A stretch of DNA of 64,000 nucleotides from Formosa sp. L2A11 (GTDB taxonomy: Bacteria; Bacteroidota; Bacteroidia; Flavobacteriales; Flavobacteriaceae). Below the pieces are notes generated by a model. It saw nothing but the letters and a program-made list of their open reading frames with translations, ran no database searches and was not told where the DNA came from. The stretch is from assembly GCF_009796865.1 (NCBI RefSeq), contig NZ_CP047028.1, forward strand, positions 1,364,001 to 1,428,000, in the 5' to 3' direction. Shown piece after piece: positions 1 to 8,849 of this stretch (its first letter is position 1; the number at the start of each line of letters is the position of its first letter). The translations under genes were made by a program, and so were the position numbers.

Positions 1-878
1 AGACGTGCTTTTGTAAGTTTCCAGATGCTATCATCTGCTTCTACATCTCGGGTAATACCTGCGGCTAGTTGGTAATCTTTTTCGGCTACTTCTCGAATAA
101 CATCTACAATATCATCAATAGTAATGCGGCCTAAAAGAATCTGGTTTTTATCGACTACGGGAATGGCTTCCAGGTCGTATTTTTGCATAATATTCGCAAC
201 TTCCTCTACATCTTCGTTCACATAAACGTAGTCTACTTTAGGGATATATACATTAGAAATGTGTGTTCTTGGAGATGCAATTAATAAGTCTTTAAGAGAT
301 AGGCGACCTATAAGTTTGTCGTTATCGTCTACAACATAAATAGAGTGTACACGTGTAACTTCTTCTGCCTGTAAGCGCATTTCTTTTACACATTGGGTAA
401 TGGTCCAGTTTTCGTTAACTTTTACAAGTTCCTTGGCCATTAATCCTCCGGCTACGTTATCGGCATAACGTAATAAATCTTTAATATCTTGAGCATGCTC
501 GCGATCTTCTATATGATTTATAACGTGTTGTTGGCGTTCTTCTGGTAATTCAGAAATCATATCCGCCGCATCATCGGTATCGAGTTCCTCGATTTCTTCG
601 GCAATTTCTTTTGAAGATAGTGTTGCTAGAATTTTTTCACGAGTATCCTCGTCTAATTCCATTAAAACTTCTGCAGTCTTAACGCTATCTAACAGTTTAA
701 TGACATAGGTGGCGTGTTCTATGTCTATATCTTCTAGGATTTCGGCAATATCGGCATGGTGAATGTCATCTAATATGTCTAAGATCCTTATATTGTCTCT
801 AGATTCTACTAGTTGTTCCACTTGTTCAATAAGTTCGTCACTTATTTTAAACTGAATATTGTCGTCGTTTTCCTCCAC
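1..878 (-). CDS. mgtE: Magnesium transporter MgtE, N-terminal part (cut by window edge)
   Basis: Reading the minus strand from a GTG at 878 gives an open frame that runs off the left edge, about 292 codons. The first ~130 residues are an acidic helical MgtE N domain (ILDDIHHADIAEIL, LDTDDAADMISELP). A pair of CBS domains follows (VTRVHSIYVVDDNDKLIGR and LEAIPVVDKNQILLGRITI). In this family these cytosolic domains sense Mg2+ and gate a dimeric membrane pore; the pore segment lies outside the window. The GTG overlaps the rsmA stop codon by one base (TAGTG), which suggests translational coupling, and no nearby in-frame ATG was seen. The family call is firm. The start rests on the overlap and on the domain beginning close to it. 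Confidence 0.9.
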   Translation of the reverse strand, partial: MEENDDNIQFKISDELIEQVEQLVESRDNIRILDILDDIHHADIAEILEDIDIEHATYVIKLLDSVKTAEVLMELDEDTREKILATLSSKEIAEEIEELDTDDAADMISELPEERQQHVINHIEDREHAQDIKDLLRYADNVAGGLMAKELVKVNENWTITQCVKEMRLQAEEVTRVHSIYVVDDNDKLIGRLSLKDLLIASPRTHISNVYIPKVDYVYVNEDVEEVANIMQKYDLEAIPVVDKNQILLGRITIDDIVDVIREVAEKDYQLAAGITRDVEADDSIWKLTKAR

Positions 879-1663
879 TATTCTTGTGATTTAAGATCGT
901 TTTCTATGCGTTCTGTGAGCGAAATAAATTGTGCTACCGAAAGTTGTTCCGGACGCTGGCCAAAGATACTATCTTCTCTTAGATTATCGGACAGATTAAA
1001 TGTTTTTAAACTGTTACGAAGTGTTTTTCTGCGTTGTTGAAAAGATGCTTTTACAACTTTAAAAAGCATGGCTTCGTTACAAGCTAATGTAAAGTTCTCT
1101 TTTCGTGTTAATCGCAACACTCCCGAGTCTACTTTTGGTGGCGGATTAAATACATGTGGTGGTACGGTAAATAAATATTCTGCATCGTAAAAGGCTTGTG
1201 TTAAGACCGATAAAATACCATAGGCTTTACTGCCTTCTTTTTCGCAAATACGTTGTGCAACTTCTTTTTGAAACATGCCCGAGAATTCAGGAATTTGATC
1301 CCGCATTTCTAAGGTTTTAAAAAGAATTTGTGTAGAAATATTATAAGGGTAATTTCCAATAATAGCAAAAGGTTCTCCTTTAAATATTTCGTTAATGTCG
1401 TATTTTAAGAAATCTTTTTCGATAACACGATCTGCTAAATTTAAATAGTTTGCCTTTAGGTAATCTACAGATTCAGAATCTATTTCTACAACGTATGTTT
1501 TTGTAGGCTTGTCAAGCAAATATTTAGTTAAAACACCCATCCCTGGACCAATTTCTAAGACATTCTTATAGCCTTGAAAAGATAAAGTGTTTGCTATTTT
1601 TTCTGCAATAGATTCGTCGTTAAGAAAGTGTTGTCCTAAGTGTTTTTTTGCTTTTACCGTCAT
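878..1663 (-). CDS. rsmA: 16S rRNA (adenine1518-N6/adenine1519-N6)-dimethyltransferase RsmA (KsgA)
   Basis: A 261-residue SAM-dependent methyltransferase that dimethylates two adjacent adenines in the 3' hairpin of 16S rRNA during 30S maturation. The N-terminal KKHLGQHFL signature is typical of the family. The SAM-binding glycine loop is EIGPGMG (37-43) and the catalytic motif IV is NYPYNIS (104-110), a Bacteroidota variant of NLPY. The C-terminal helical domain carries [13 protein letters not shown]. Length is normal. It is followed directly by mgtE with a one-base overlap and lies 11 bases after the DUF4286-like gene, so the three probably form one minus-strand transcript. Nothing unusual in the sequence. 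Confidence 0.96.
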   Translation of the reverse strand: MTVKAKKHLGQHFLNDESIAEKIANTLSFQGYKNVLEIGPGMGVLTKYLLDKPTKTYVVEIDSESVDYLKANYLNLADRVIEKDFLKYDINEIFKGEPFAIIGNYPYNISTQILFKTLEMRDQIPEFSGMFQKEVAQRICEKEGSKAYGILSVLTQAFYDAEYLFTVPPHVFNPPPKVDSGVLRLTRKENFTLACNEAMLFKVVKASFQQRRKTLRNSLKTFNLSDNLREDSIFGQRPEQLSVAQFISLTERIENDLKSQE

Positions 1664-1674
1664 ATAAATTAGTG

Positions 1675-1998
1675 TTATTTTGTTACGCTGTATTCGTCTA
1701 TAACTTCTAGTTCTGTTCTAAAAGCCAATACGTTTTCTCCAAACTTTTTAAAAGCTTCTGTGCGTAGTGATTCTGCAAATTCTGAATAATATGTGTCTAA
1801 CGCTTCTCTTGTTTTTGCACGATATTGTACAGAATAGGTTTGTCCTCCCATTTCTTCTTCAATAAGAACGCGTGTTAGTTTTGCTTCGTAAAATGTGCCA
1901 ATAGATAAGACCTGCGGAATATGCTCTTGTTTCATCCAAGCAATCCAGGTCTCGTGCACGGCATCGCTAACATTTGAGGTAACATTATAGATATACAT
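1675..1998 (-). CDS. DUF4286-like small protein
   Basis: A 107-residue soluble protein starting [10 protein letters not shown], resembling the DUF4286 family that commonly precedes rsmA in flavobacteria. It has an alpha/beta dimeric-barrel look ([26 protein letters not shown]). The function is unknown. An upstream in-frame ATG would add ten residues (MLLFAKKFNY), but the conserved part begins at MYIYN, so the internal ATG at 1998 is preferred. It ends 11 bases before rsmA on the same strand. The family name is recalled from sequence style rather than from a search. Confidence 0.75.
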   Translation of the reverse strand: MYIYNVTSNVSDAVHETWIAWMKQEHIPQVLSIGTFYEAKLTRVLIEEEMGGQTYSVQYRAKTREALDTYYSEFAESLRTEAFKKFGENVLAFRTELEVIDEYSVTK

Positions 1999-2160
1999 GT
2001 AATTGAATTTTTTTGCAAATAACAACAACTCGTTGCCATGAACAAAATGAATTCTTGTTTTTTGGTAAGTTAGGTCTAATTTTCTAAGAAATTTAATCCA
2101 ATCGCTATTAGTTGCTCATGTAATCTCTAAAATATTACGGATTATTAATAGTGTTAACCG

Positions 2161-2679
2161 TTATTTTTTAAACGTTTTAGAAAGGAGTAGTAATTCTTTC
2201 CCGTCTGAAAAAGGAACTATTCTTTTCTGATAGATTAATCCTAGTTTTTCAAGTAATTTAATAGAATTTGGGTTTTCGGGAGCAACTATAGCTACAACTT
2301 CGTTTAGTTTGAATTTTGTTTCTGCTAGTTTTAAAATTTCTGAAGCAGATTCAAACCCGAAACCTTTGCCTTCGTATGTCGGTAAAAATGCAAATCCAAT
2401 ATCTACTCCTTCAAGTTCTGGACGTTTTATTAATCCGCAGCAACCTATAGGTTTTAAGTCTTCAGATTTTAAAAGCAGTTTGTAAAACCCAAAACCATTT
2501 TCGCGATAGCTTTTTAAATGATTGTTTGTAATGTAGTTTGCTGCAGCTTGTATAGTATTAATGTTGCGATCTCCAATAAATTTTATCCAATTGGGGGTGT
2601 TTAATAATTCGAGAATAAAAGGTGCGTCGTCTGTATTTAATTCTTGTATATGTAACCTTTCGGTAGAAGATATGTGCAT
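2161..2679 (-). CDS. GNAT-family N-acetyltransferase (RimJ/RimL-like)
   Basis: A 172-residue acetyltransferase of the RimJ/RimL type. The opening TERLHIQELNTDDAPFILEL matches the usual beta1-alpha1 region. The segment PIGCCGLIKRP with VDIGFAFLPTYEGKGFGFES is the acetyl-CoA binding motif A, and NPNSIKLLEKLGLIYQ is the typical motif B end. The acetyl acceptor cannot be told from sequence; relatives modify ribosomal proteins, amino acids or antibiotics. It begins 3 bases after the stop of the TPR gene, so it is probably cotranscribed with it. Confidence 0.88.
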   Translation of the reverse strand: MHISSTERLHIQELNTDDAPFILELLNTPNWIKFIGDRNINTIQAAANYITNNHLKSYRENGFGFYKLLLKSEDLKPIGCCGLIKRPELEGVDIGFAFLPTYEGKGFGFESASEILKLAETKFKLNEVVAIVAPENPNSIKLLEKLGLIYQKRIVPFSDGKELLLLSKTFKK

Positions 2680-2682
2680 AAG

Positions 2683-4461
2683 TTATTGGTTTATAGCGTC
2701 GCCTCTTAATATTCTAAATTGTGTTCTGGCTTCTACAAAATAAATGCTGTCAGAAAAGTTAAATATTATGTATTCGTATAAAGATTTTGCTTTTTCAGGC
2801 AGATTAAGTTTGTCTTTATATAATTCTGCCAAGTAAAAATAGGCATCGTCTGTTAACAGGCCATCTTTGTTGTTTGCAATTAAATTAAGGTAATTGTTTT
2901 CTGCCTTGCTATACTCTTTTTGAGCTTCGAATAATTTGGCTTGTTTATATAAGGCTTGTTCTGCAATGGGTTCTATACCGTGATTTTGTAATAATGTATC
3001 TAATACAACAATGGCTTCTTTGGGTTTGTTTTGGTAGGCTAGTAAATCTGCTTTTGCGTATAGTTTTAAGGCAGCTTGTGTAGAGTCTTCATACTTATTG
3101 TCGGAAATTAAAAGTTTTAAGTCTAAGGCATCGTTTGCAATTAATTGCGATGTAGATTGTTTTAAAATATTTAATTGTGATTCTGCCCATTTAAAATCGC
3201 CTTTATAATAACTTGTTTTGGCAACTCTAAATCTTGCTTCTTGAGATATTACGCTGTTTTTTAAACTACGCTGGATTTGAGTATAGTAAATTAAAGCTTC
3301 GTTAAACTTTTCCTGTAACACTAAAATGTCTGCCAACTCCAACTTGATTTCTGCTTTTTGTTGATCTTTTAATTTTAGCTTTAAAGTTTTTTTTAAGAAA
3401 ACCTCTGCTTCGTGAGTTTGGTGTAAGTAAAATGCTAGAAAATGACCGTAGGCAATCTGAAGCTTTAAAGTTTGTGTTTGCGTACCATAGGTTTCAAATA
3501 GTTTTAAGTATGTTGTCTGAATAGATTTATAGTCTTTCTCTGGAGCTAATTTGGTTTTAAATTGCAGTAAGTTATACTGTGCATTTAGTTTTGTGTCTGT
3601 ATCCTGGGTGGTGTCTATAATGTAATTGTAAACTTTTGTTGCAGTAGCGTAATCTTCTTGTGCCGTCGCTATAGATGCTAGTTGCTCCATGCGATTTAAA
3701 CTTTCTGGCTTTCTGTTATAAATGGCTTTTTCTTGTGTAAAAGCCTTATTAAATTCTTTTTGTTGTATGAATAACCAACTTAATAATTCGTTCCAGATTA
3801 GGTCTGGGTTTTGCTGAATTTTTCTAAGTAAGGTTTTTTTAAGAATAATGTTGTTTTCGTTCTCTGGATCTTCGCTTAAAAAATCATTAAAAATGCGTTT
3901 TAAGTCATCTTTGTAAATCGGTTCTTTTTCAATAAAATCTACATAACTAATAAACATTTTTTCAATATTACCTTGTTCTCCATAAAGTCTGGATAATTGT
4001 ATTGTAAAATCTAAATCTTCATTTAAAGCGGTTGCTTTTTCATACGCACGTATGGCAAAATCTAGTAGTGAGTGGTCCTGAAATGTTTTTGCTATAGAAT
4101 TTACATAACTTGTATTTATTTCTATGCTTTTTATGGCCTTTTCGTAATTTTCGTTCGCTTTTACTAAGTCGTTTTGTAACTGAAAATTATAACCTATTTC
4201 TATTAAAAATGCAGGATATTTAACAGCAGTTAATGCTTGGTTTAAAAGAGAATCAACTTTGGTGTATTGTTGTAATTGTTGAAGCGTTTCTGCAAGTGCA
4301 TTAATATAAATTATATTGTTAGGTCTGTTATCTAGAAGTTTTTGGTAAGAGATTTTTGCTTTTTCATACTCACCTTTTTTAAAATACTGTTTGGCTCTTG
4401 TGTCTTCTTGAGAAAACATACAAAAACTTAAAAGCATACAACAAACAAATATAAATCTCAT
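2683..4461 (-). CDS. Secreted tetratricopeptide-repeat protein
   Basis: A 592-residue protein with an N-terminal signal peptide (hydrophobic core after MRFIFVCC, cleavage near FSQ), then TPR-type helical pairs along nearly the whole length (for example QYFKKGEYEKAKISYQKLL at 26-44, and repeats ending EYSKAENNYLNLIANN and LPEKAKSLYEYII). It is probably a periplasmic or outer-membrane-associated scaffold. No catalytic domain is seen. TPR proteins of this kind sit next to serS in many flavobacteria. A terminator hairpin at 4523-4550 separates it from serS, so it likely has its own promoter, and the GNAT gene follows 3 bases later. Confidence 0.85.
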   Translation of the reverse strand: MRFIFVCCMLLSFCMFSQEDTRAKQYFKKGEYEKAKISYQKLLDNRPNNIIYINALAETLQQLQQYTKVDSLLNQALTAVKYPAFLIEIGYNFQLQNDLVKANENYEKAIKSIEINTSYVNSIAKTFQDHSLLDFAIRAYEKATALNEDLDFTIQLSRLYGEQGNIEKMFISYVDFIEKEPIYKDDLKRIFNDFLSEDPENENNIILKKTLLRKIQQNPDLIWNELLSWLFIQQKEFNKAFTQEKAIYNRKPESLNRMEQLASIATAQEDYATATKVYNYIIDTTQDTDTKLNAQYNLLQFKTKLAPEKDYKSIQTTYLKLFETYGTQTQTLKLQIAYGHFLAFYLHQTHEAEVFLKKTLKLKLKDQQKAEIKLELADILVLQEKFNEALIYYTQIQRSLKNSVISQEARFRVAKTSYYKGDFKWAESQLNILKQSTSQLIANDALDLKLLISDNKYEDSTQAALKLYAKADLLAYQNKPKEAIVVLDTLLQNHGIEPIAEQALYKQAKLFEAQKEYSKAENNYLNLIANNKDGLLTDDAYFYLAELYKDKLNLPEKAKSLYEYIIFNFSDSIYFVEARTQFRILRGDAINQ

Positions 4462-4916
4462 AGTTATTCTGGGTTGTTGTAAATATAGGAAAGTGCATAT
4501 AACAAACGAAAAATAGGCGCATAAAAAATGCCTGATAAATCAGGCATTTTACACCAACCAAAATAAAAGTGCTATTAATCTACTGTCAATTCAAGTATGA
4601 TTCAATTACTATGTTGGATTTCTTTATATTTTTAATTTAGAGTTCTTTGTCTGTTTTACAGTTTTAGAACTTGAAATTTTAAATTTCGATTTTTGTTGTT
4701 TTGCTTGCAGTTTCACTTAACATAACGCTCAAAAGACCTAATTTAAGCTTTTTTTATTTATATAAGTATAGTCTGCTTAAGCGAATTTCTAAAGAATTAA
4801 TTAAATTTCAAAATTAAACTTCATATAATCGTTGAACAACGCTTTTACGTTGTATTTTATCGAATATGTTGTGGTTTTACCTTTGGTATTCGTAGGAAAA
4901 AACTTATAAATAAAAT
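4462..4916. other. Intergenic region between serS and the TPR gene
   Basis: About 455 bases of very AT-rich DNA. It holds the minus-strand terminator at 4523-4550 and a small inverted repeat (ACAACG/CGTTGT) near 4839-4856. No convincing gene was seen; the short open frame on the minus strand at 4379-4561 overlaps the TPR start and is not protein-like. Confidence 0.6.
4523..4550 (-). terminator. Rho-independent terminator downstream of serS
   Basis: An 11-bp perfect stem (4525-4535 with 4540-4550, AAAATGCCTGA/TCAGGCATTTT) with a 4-base loop. On the minus strand it is followed by a run of U, so it ends the serS transcript before the TPR gene. Confidence 0.8.
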
Positions 4917-6188
4917 TTAATCAATAATTGAAAAACCTGTGTAAGGAATTAACGCATCCGGAATAACAATTCCTTTCTCTGTTTGGTAATTCTCTAATAT
5001 TCCAGCTAAAACTCTAGGTAAAGCCAAAGAACTTCCATTTAACGTATGTGCTAACTCATTTTTACCTTCTTTATTTTTAAAACGTAATTTTAAGCGATTG
5101 GCTTGAAATGTTTCAAAATTAGATATAGATGAAATTTCTAACCAACGATCTTGAGCTGTAGAAAATACTTCAAAATCGAATGTTAAAGCAGATGTAAAAC
5201 CAAGATCTCCACCACACAATCTTAAAATTCTGTAAGGTAATTTTAAGTCTTCAAGAATACTTTTTACATGATCTACCATGCCGTCTAATGCTTTGTATGA
5301 ATTATCTGGATGCTCTACACGTAAAATTTCAACTTTATCAAATTGGTGTAATCTATTTAATCCTCTAACGTGTGCACCATAACTTCCAGCTTCACGTCTA
5401 AAACAAGGTGTATATCCTGTAATTCCTATTGGTAAATCGCTTTCGTTTAAAACCACATCTCTAAAAATGTTTGTTCCAGGAACTTCTGCTGTAGGAATTA
5501 AATATAAATTATCTGCAGTAACATGGTACATTTGCCCTTCTTTATCTGGCAATTGTCCTGTTCCATAACCAGAAGCTTCGTTTACCATAAGTGGTAATTG
5601 ATATTCTGTATAACCAGCAGCTGTGTTTTTATCTAAAAAGTATGCAATTAAAGCACGTTGTAATCGGGCTCCTTTTCCTTTGTAAACCGGAAAACCAGCA
5701 CCTGTAATTTTATTTCCTAGCTCAAAATCTATAATGTCGTATTTTTTCGCTAATTCCCAATGCGGCATAGCACCATCGTATAACGTAGGAATAGCACCTT
5801 CTCTAAAAATCTCTACATTATCATCTTCAGAATTTCCAGCAGGAACGCTATCGTTTGGTACATTCGGAATTTTATAAAGTAACTGAGTTAAAGCTTCAGA
5901 TTTTTCGTTTAAAGTCTCTGTTAATTCTTTAGATAACTCTTTTAACTGACCACTTTTTTCTTTTAAAATATTTGCTTTTTGTGCTTCACCACTTTTATAC
6001 AAATTCCCAATTTCTTTCGATAATGAATTTGCTTCAGCCAACGTGTTGTCAAGTTGTGCTTGTGTTGCTCTACGCGCTTCATCAAGATCAATCACTTCAG
6101 AAATCATATCTGTAGCATCAATATTTCGTTTAGCTAAATTTGTAATAATACGCTCTTTATTATCTCGTATAAAAGGTATTTGTAACAT
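4917..6188 (-). CDS. serS: Seryl-tRNA synthetase
   Basis: A 423-residue class II aminoacyl-tRNA synthetase that charges tRNA-Ser (and tRNA-Sec where present). The first ~105 residues form the long antiparallel coiled-coil arm (EARRATQAQLDNTLAEAN to KELTETLNEKSEALTQLL) that grips the tRNA long variable arm. The catalytic core has motif 2 (FRREAGSYGAHVRGLNRLHQF) and motif 3 (LNGSSLALPRVLAGILENYQ). Length is typical. It appears to be monocistronic: a hairpin/U-tract precedes it at 6331-6357 and a terminator follows at 4523-4550. Confidence 0.97.
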   Translation of the reverse strand: MLQIPFIRDNKERIITNLAKRNIDATDMISEVIDLDEARRATQAQLDNTLAEANSLSKEIGNLYKSGEAQKANILKEKSGQLKELSKELTETLNEKSEALTQLLYKIPNVPNDSVPAGNSEDDNVEIFREGAIPTLYDGAMPHWELAKKYDIIDFELGNKITGAGFPVYKGKGARLQRALIAYFLDKNTAAGYTEYQLPLMVNEASGYGTGQLPDKEGQMYHVTADNLYLIPTAEVPGTNIFRDVVLNESDLPIGITGYTPCFRREAGSYGAHVRGLNRLHQFDKVEILRVEHPDNSYKALDGMVDHVKSILEDLKLPYRILRLCGGDLGFTSALTFDFEVFSTAQDRWLEISSISNFETFQANRLKLRFKNKEGKNELAHTLNGSSLALPRVLAGILENYQTEKGIVIPDALIPYTGFSIID

Positions 6189-6330
6189 CTTGTTTTTTAA
6201 TTTGGGCGTTTCTTGTTTATTGACAAGACCAGGCTTTTCGCTGTATCTTTTTTACTTTAATTAAAAGTGTTTTAGTCCAGTTAGTAAACTTTATTTTAGT
6301 CTAAAAAAGAATAGGGAAAACACAATAGTT

Positions 6331-6380
6331 GTAAAAAAGGATGCCGCTGCAATCCTTAACGCAGGGTGAAACTTATTTAA
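6331..6380 (-). terminator. Terminator-like hairpin element between the HTTM gene and serS
   Basis: On the minus strand the core reads AAGGAT-TGCAGCGGC-ATCCTT followed by a U run (stem 6337-6342 with 6352-6357). It is placed to end the ribF-HTTM transcript. The loop and the preceding CCCTGCGTT are GC-rich in an AT-rich region and resemble an element I recall at other flavobacterial gene ends, so it may be more than a plain terminator. Confidence 0.55.
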
Positions 6381-6426
6381 AAACAAAAGTAATAAGTTTT
6401 TAGGTTCAAAGAAATAAAATATAAAC

Positions 6427-7740
6427 CTATTTTGAAGGTAAAATCCAATCGCTATGCTTCCAAGCAGACCATTCTACATTAGCTAAGTCTACCTTTGGAT
6501 TAATTAAACGTTTTGCAGGTTTACCATTTACACTAACACGTGCTTTTACATACACCGAAATAGAATCTCCTTTTGCTGCATACACAGATTTTAAATGTTG
6601 CGAAAATTGCCACATTACATCTGGCTTGCTAAGCGCTAATTGTTTTTGTTTAGACGATAAGTAATCGCTTAGTTTTACGCGTTCTGTAGTGTGTTTTGTA
6701 TGGTTTTTTATTACGTAAGTTGCATAGCCATTTTTGCTACGTAACATCATGCGCCAAGATAATCTATGGCCTTCTTCCGTCCAAAGTATATTGTCTTTTA
6801 TAAAATGATTTCTTATAGGTAAAATTAATTGAATTAAGAAATACACATACATAATGCCTAAGCCTATATTTTTATGTTTTGGGACAATAACTTCTCCAGC
6901 ATTGTAAAAGGTTTTTTTGTTTTTAAAAAAGATCTGGTGAATCTGTTTTGGTTCAAAAAAGAATAAAGTAAAAGCAAGAGACAGAAAAGGAAAAATTCCC
7001 ACTTGAAAAACTATAGCATTAAATAAATGAAAGAAAATAGAGGCAAAGAAAGCCATTTTTCGTGTCCGCTTTATAAGTAATAACGGGATAATTAAACCAT
7101 CGAATAAAATACCTCCATAAGCCAAAAAGTAATGTACTGTTTTTTCTTGTAGTAAATCGCCAATTAATATATAATGGGTTTTGGCTTGCATTAAGTGTGC
7201 AATAACGGTAGTGTCTAGCCAGTCCGGATAAATCTTATTAATAGAGCCGTAAGTGTAAACAATAAACATTTGTAAAATAAAGACAAAGCCACGCCATTGC
7301 GGCATAGAATTTTGTTTTATTTCAGGATACGAATTGGCATCAAAAGACATGAATGCATTTGCAGGTTGTATCGCCATTAATCCGCTTAAAAGCATCAATA
7401 AATAATAGTGATTGTTATAAGATGCTTTTTGCATAAAGTAACAACCAGCCCAAAGTATTGTAAAAGAAATAATACTAAAACGGTACTTGTAGCCCGCCAT
7501 AATACATAGTGCTAATAATCCCATAAAAGCATAATAATAAATCATGCCGTTTCCTGGAAGTGGTTGTAACCACTCAAAGCCTATAAAAGTAAATGTAAAA
7601 TCAGGGTCTATAAAAGCGTGTTTAACCCAACCTGTAAAAATAGCGCCAACGGTTTCAAAAAAACATAAAAACCCAAAAATAATTCTGAAGGCAATTAAAG
7701 CTGAATTGTCTATATGCTTAAATAGAAATTTATTAATCAT
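6427..7740 (-). CDS. HTTM / vitamin K-dependent gamma-carboxylase-like integral membrane protein
   Basis: A 437-residue polytopic membrane protein of the HTTM superfamily, whose best-known member is vitamin K-dependent gamma-glutamyl carboxylase (GGCX). The segment QKASYNNHYYLLMLLSG (104-120) lines up with the GGCX stretch that carries its catalytic lysine, giving K105 here. The downstream pattern MSFDANSY...PQWRGFVFILQMFIVYTYGSINKIYPDWL also follows GGCX. At least six hydrophobic helices precede a soluble C-terminal ~120 residues (VYVKARVSVNGKPAKRLINP). Its start overlaps the ribF stop by 8 bases (ATGATTAA), so the pair is cotranscribed. The true substrate is unknown; carboxylation is not proven for bacterial homologues of this size. 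Confidence 0.82.
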   Translation of the reverse strand: MINKFLFKHIDNSALIAFRIIFGFLCFFETVGAIFTGWVKHAFIDPDFTFTFIGFEWLQPLPGNGMIYYYAFMGLLALCIMAGYKYRFSIISFTILWAGCYFMQKASYNNHYYLLMLLSGLMAIQPANAFMSFDANSYPEIKQNSMPQWRGFVFILQMFIVYTYGSINKIYPDWLDTTVIAHLMQAKTHYILIGDLLQEKTVHYFLAYGGILFDGLIIPLLLIKRTRKMAFFASIFFHLFNAIVFQVGIFPFLSLAFTLFFFEPKQIHQIFFKNKKTFYNAGEVIVPKHKNIGLGIMYVYFLIQLILPIRNHFIKDNILWTEEGHRLSWRMMLRSKNGYATYVIKNHTKHTTERVKLSDYLSSKQKQLALSKPDVMWQFSQHLKSVYAAKGDSISVYVKARVSVNGKPAKRLINPKVDLANVEWSAWKHSDWILPSK

Positions 7741-8671
7741 TTAGTGTAGAAATAAAAAGAAGAGATTCTTCTTCGTCTTGTTGTAATTGGGACTTTAAAT
7801 CTGCTATAGAATCGAATTTTTTTTCATCTCTTAAACGGTGCAACATGTCTATTCTTAATTGTTTCCCGTATAAATCATCATCAAAATTAAAGAAATGAAT
7901 TTCTATATGTTGTAGCGAACTGTCTGAGACGGTTGGATTGGTTCCAATATTCATCATTCCAAAAACAGTTTTATTATCTATTTCAGATTTTACTACATAC
8001 ACACCATGCTTCGGGATCAGTTTGTAGGCTTCGCCTATTTTTAAGTTTGCTGTAGGATATTGTAATTGTTTGCCTATTTGTTTTCCTGTAATTACAGTTC
8101 CGTTAAGGCAAAACGGATAACCTAAATATGTGTTTGCTTTTTCAATATCTCCAGCGTTAAGCGCTTTTCTTATTTTAGTAGAGCTTACTGAAACTTCATC
8201 TACATCTTCAGCCGAAATTTCCTCAACTTCAAAATTATATAATTCACCAAATCGGCGTAAATCATTAATATTTGCAGAGCGATTTCTTCCAAAATGATGG
8301 TCGTAACCAATAATAACACGTTTCGCTTTTAATTGATCTATAAGAATTTCTTTTACAAAATCTTCTGCCGTTATTCTGGAAAATTCTTTTGTAAATTTTT
8401 GAACACATAAATAATCTAATCCAGATTGCTCTAGTATGTCACTGCGCTCTTCAATGGTATTTATTAATTTAATATTCGCATCGTTTTGAAGTACCATTCT
8501 TGGGTGTGGGAAGAAGGTAAGTACAACAGATTTAAGATGCGTTTCTTTGGCGGTGTTTACCAAACGTTTTAATATTTTTTGATGACCTAAATGCACACCG
8601 TCAAAGGTGCCTATGGTTACAACTGTTGAAATCTTGGAGTCTAGATTGTTAAAGTTTCTGACTTTTTCCAT
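7733..8671 (-). CDS. ribF: Bifunctional riboflavin kinase / FAD synthetase
   Basis: A 312-residue enzyme converting riboflavin to FMN and then FAD. The N-terminal nucleotidyltransferase half has GTFDGVHLGHQKIL (22-35) and the YDHHFGRNR motif. The C-terminal flavokinase half has the GYPFCLNGTV entry, YPTANLK, GMMNIGTNPT and the end LRDEKKFDSIADLKSQLQQD. Length is typical. It is the first gene of a two-gene minus-strand unit with the HTTM membrane protein, overlapping it by 8 bases, and diverges from the reprolysin-like protease gene. Confidence 0.96.
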   Translation of the reverse strand: MEKVRNFNNLDSKISTVVTIGTFDGVHLGHQKILKRLVNTAKETHLKSVVLTFFPHPRMVLQNDANIKLINTIEERSDILEQSGLDYLCVQKFTKEFSRITAEDFVKEILIDQLKAKRVIIGYDHHFGRNRSANINDLRRFGELYNFEVEEISAEDVDEVSVSSTKIRKALNAGDIEKANTYLGYPFCLNGTVITGKQIGKQLQYPTANLKIGEAYKLIPKHGVYVVKSEIDNKTVFGMMNIGTNPTVSDSSLQHIEIHFFNFDDDLYGKQLRIDMLHRLRDEKKFDSIADLKSQLQQDEEESLLFISTLND

Positions 8672-8849
8672 TTATTAAAAGAGTAATCGTTAAGTAATTA
8701 TTAAAAAAGTTTAAATTAGCCCATCTTAAAGTATACATTTATAAGATAATACACAATGTAAAGCAAAGCTACGTCATGTTTTTGCAATGACCATGATTTT
8801 TGTAATATTAAAATGTGGTTTATATATGTATTGTCAAAGATTTAAATTT

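Noticed and set aside
4839..4856. ACAACG/CGTTGT inverted repeat as a terminator of serS
   Set aside because: The stem is only 6 bp and lacks a U run on the minus strand; the hairpin at 4523-4550 is the convincing terminator.
8787..8849. Upstream ATG for the reprolysin-like protease
   Set aside because: It adds 21 residues before a complete signal peptide; the ATG at 8850 places the basic residues and hydrophobic core correctly.
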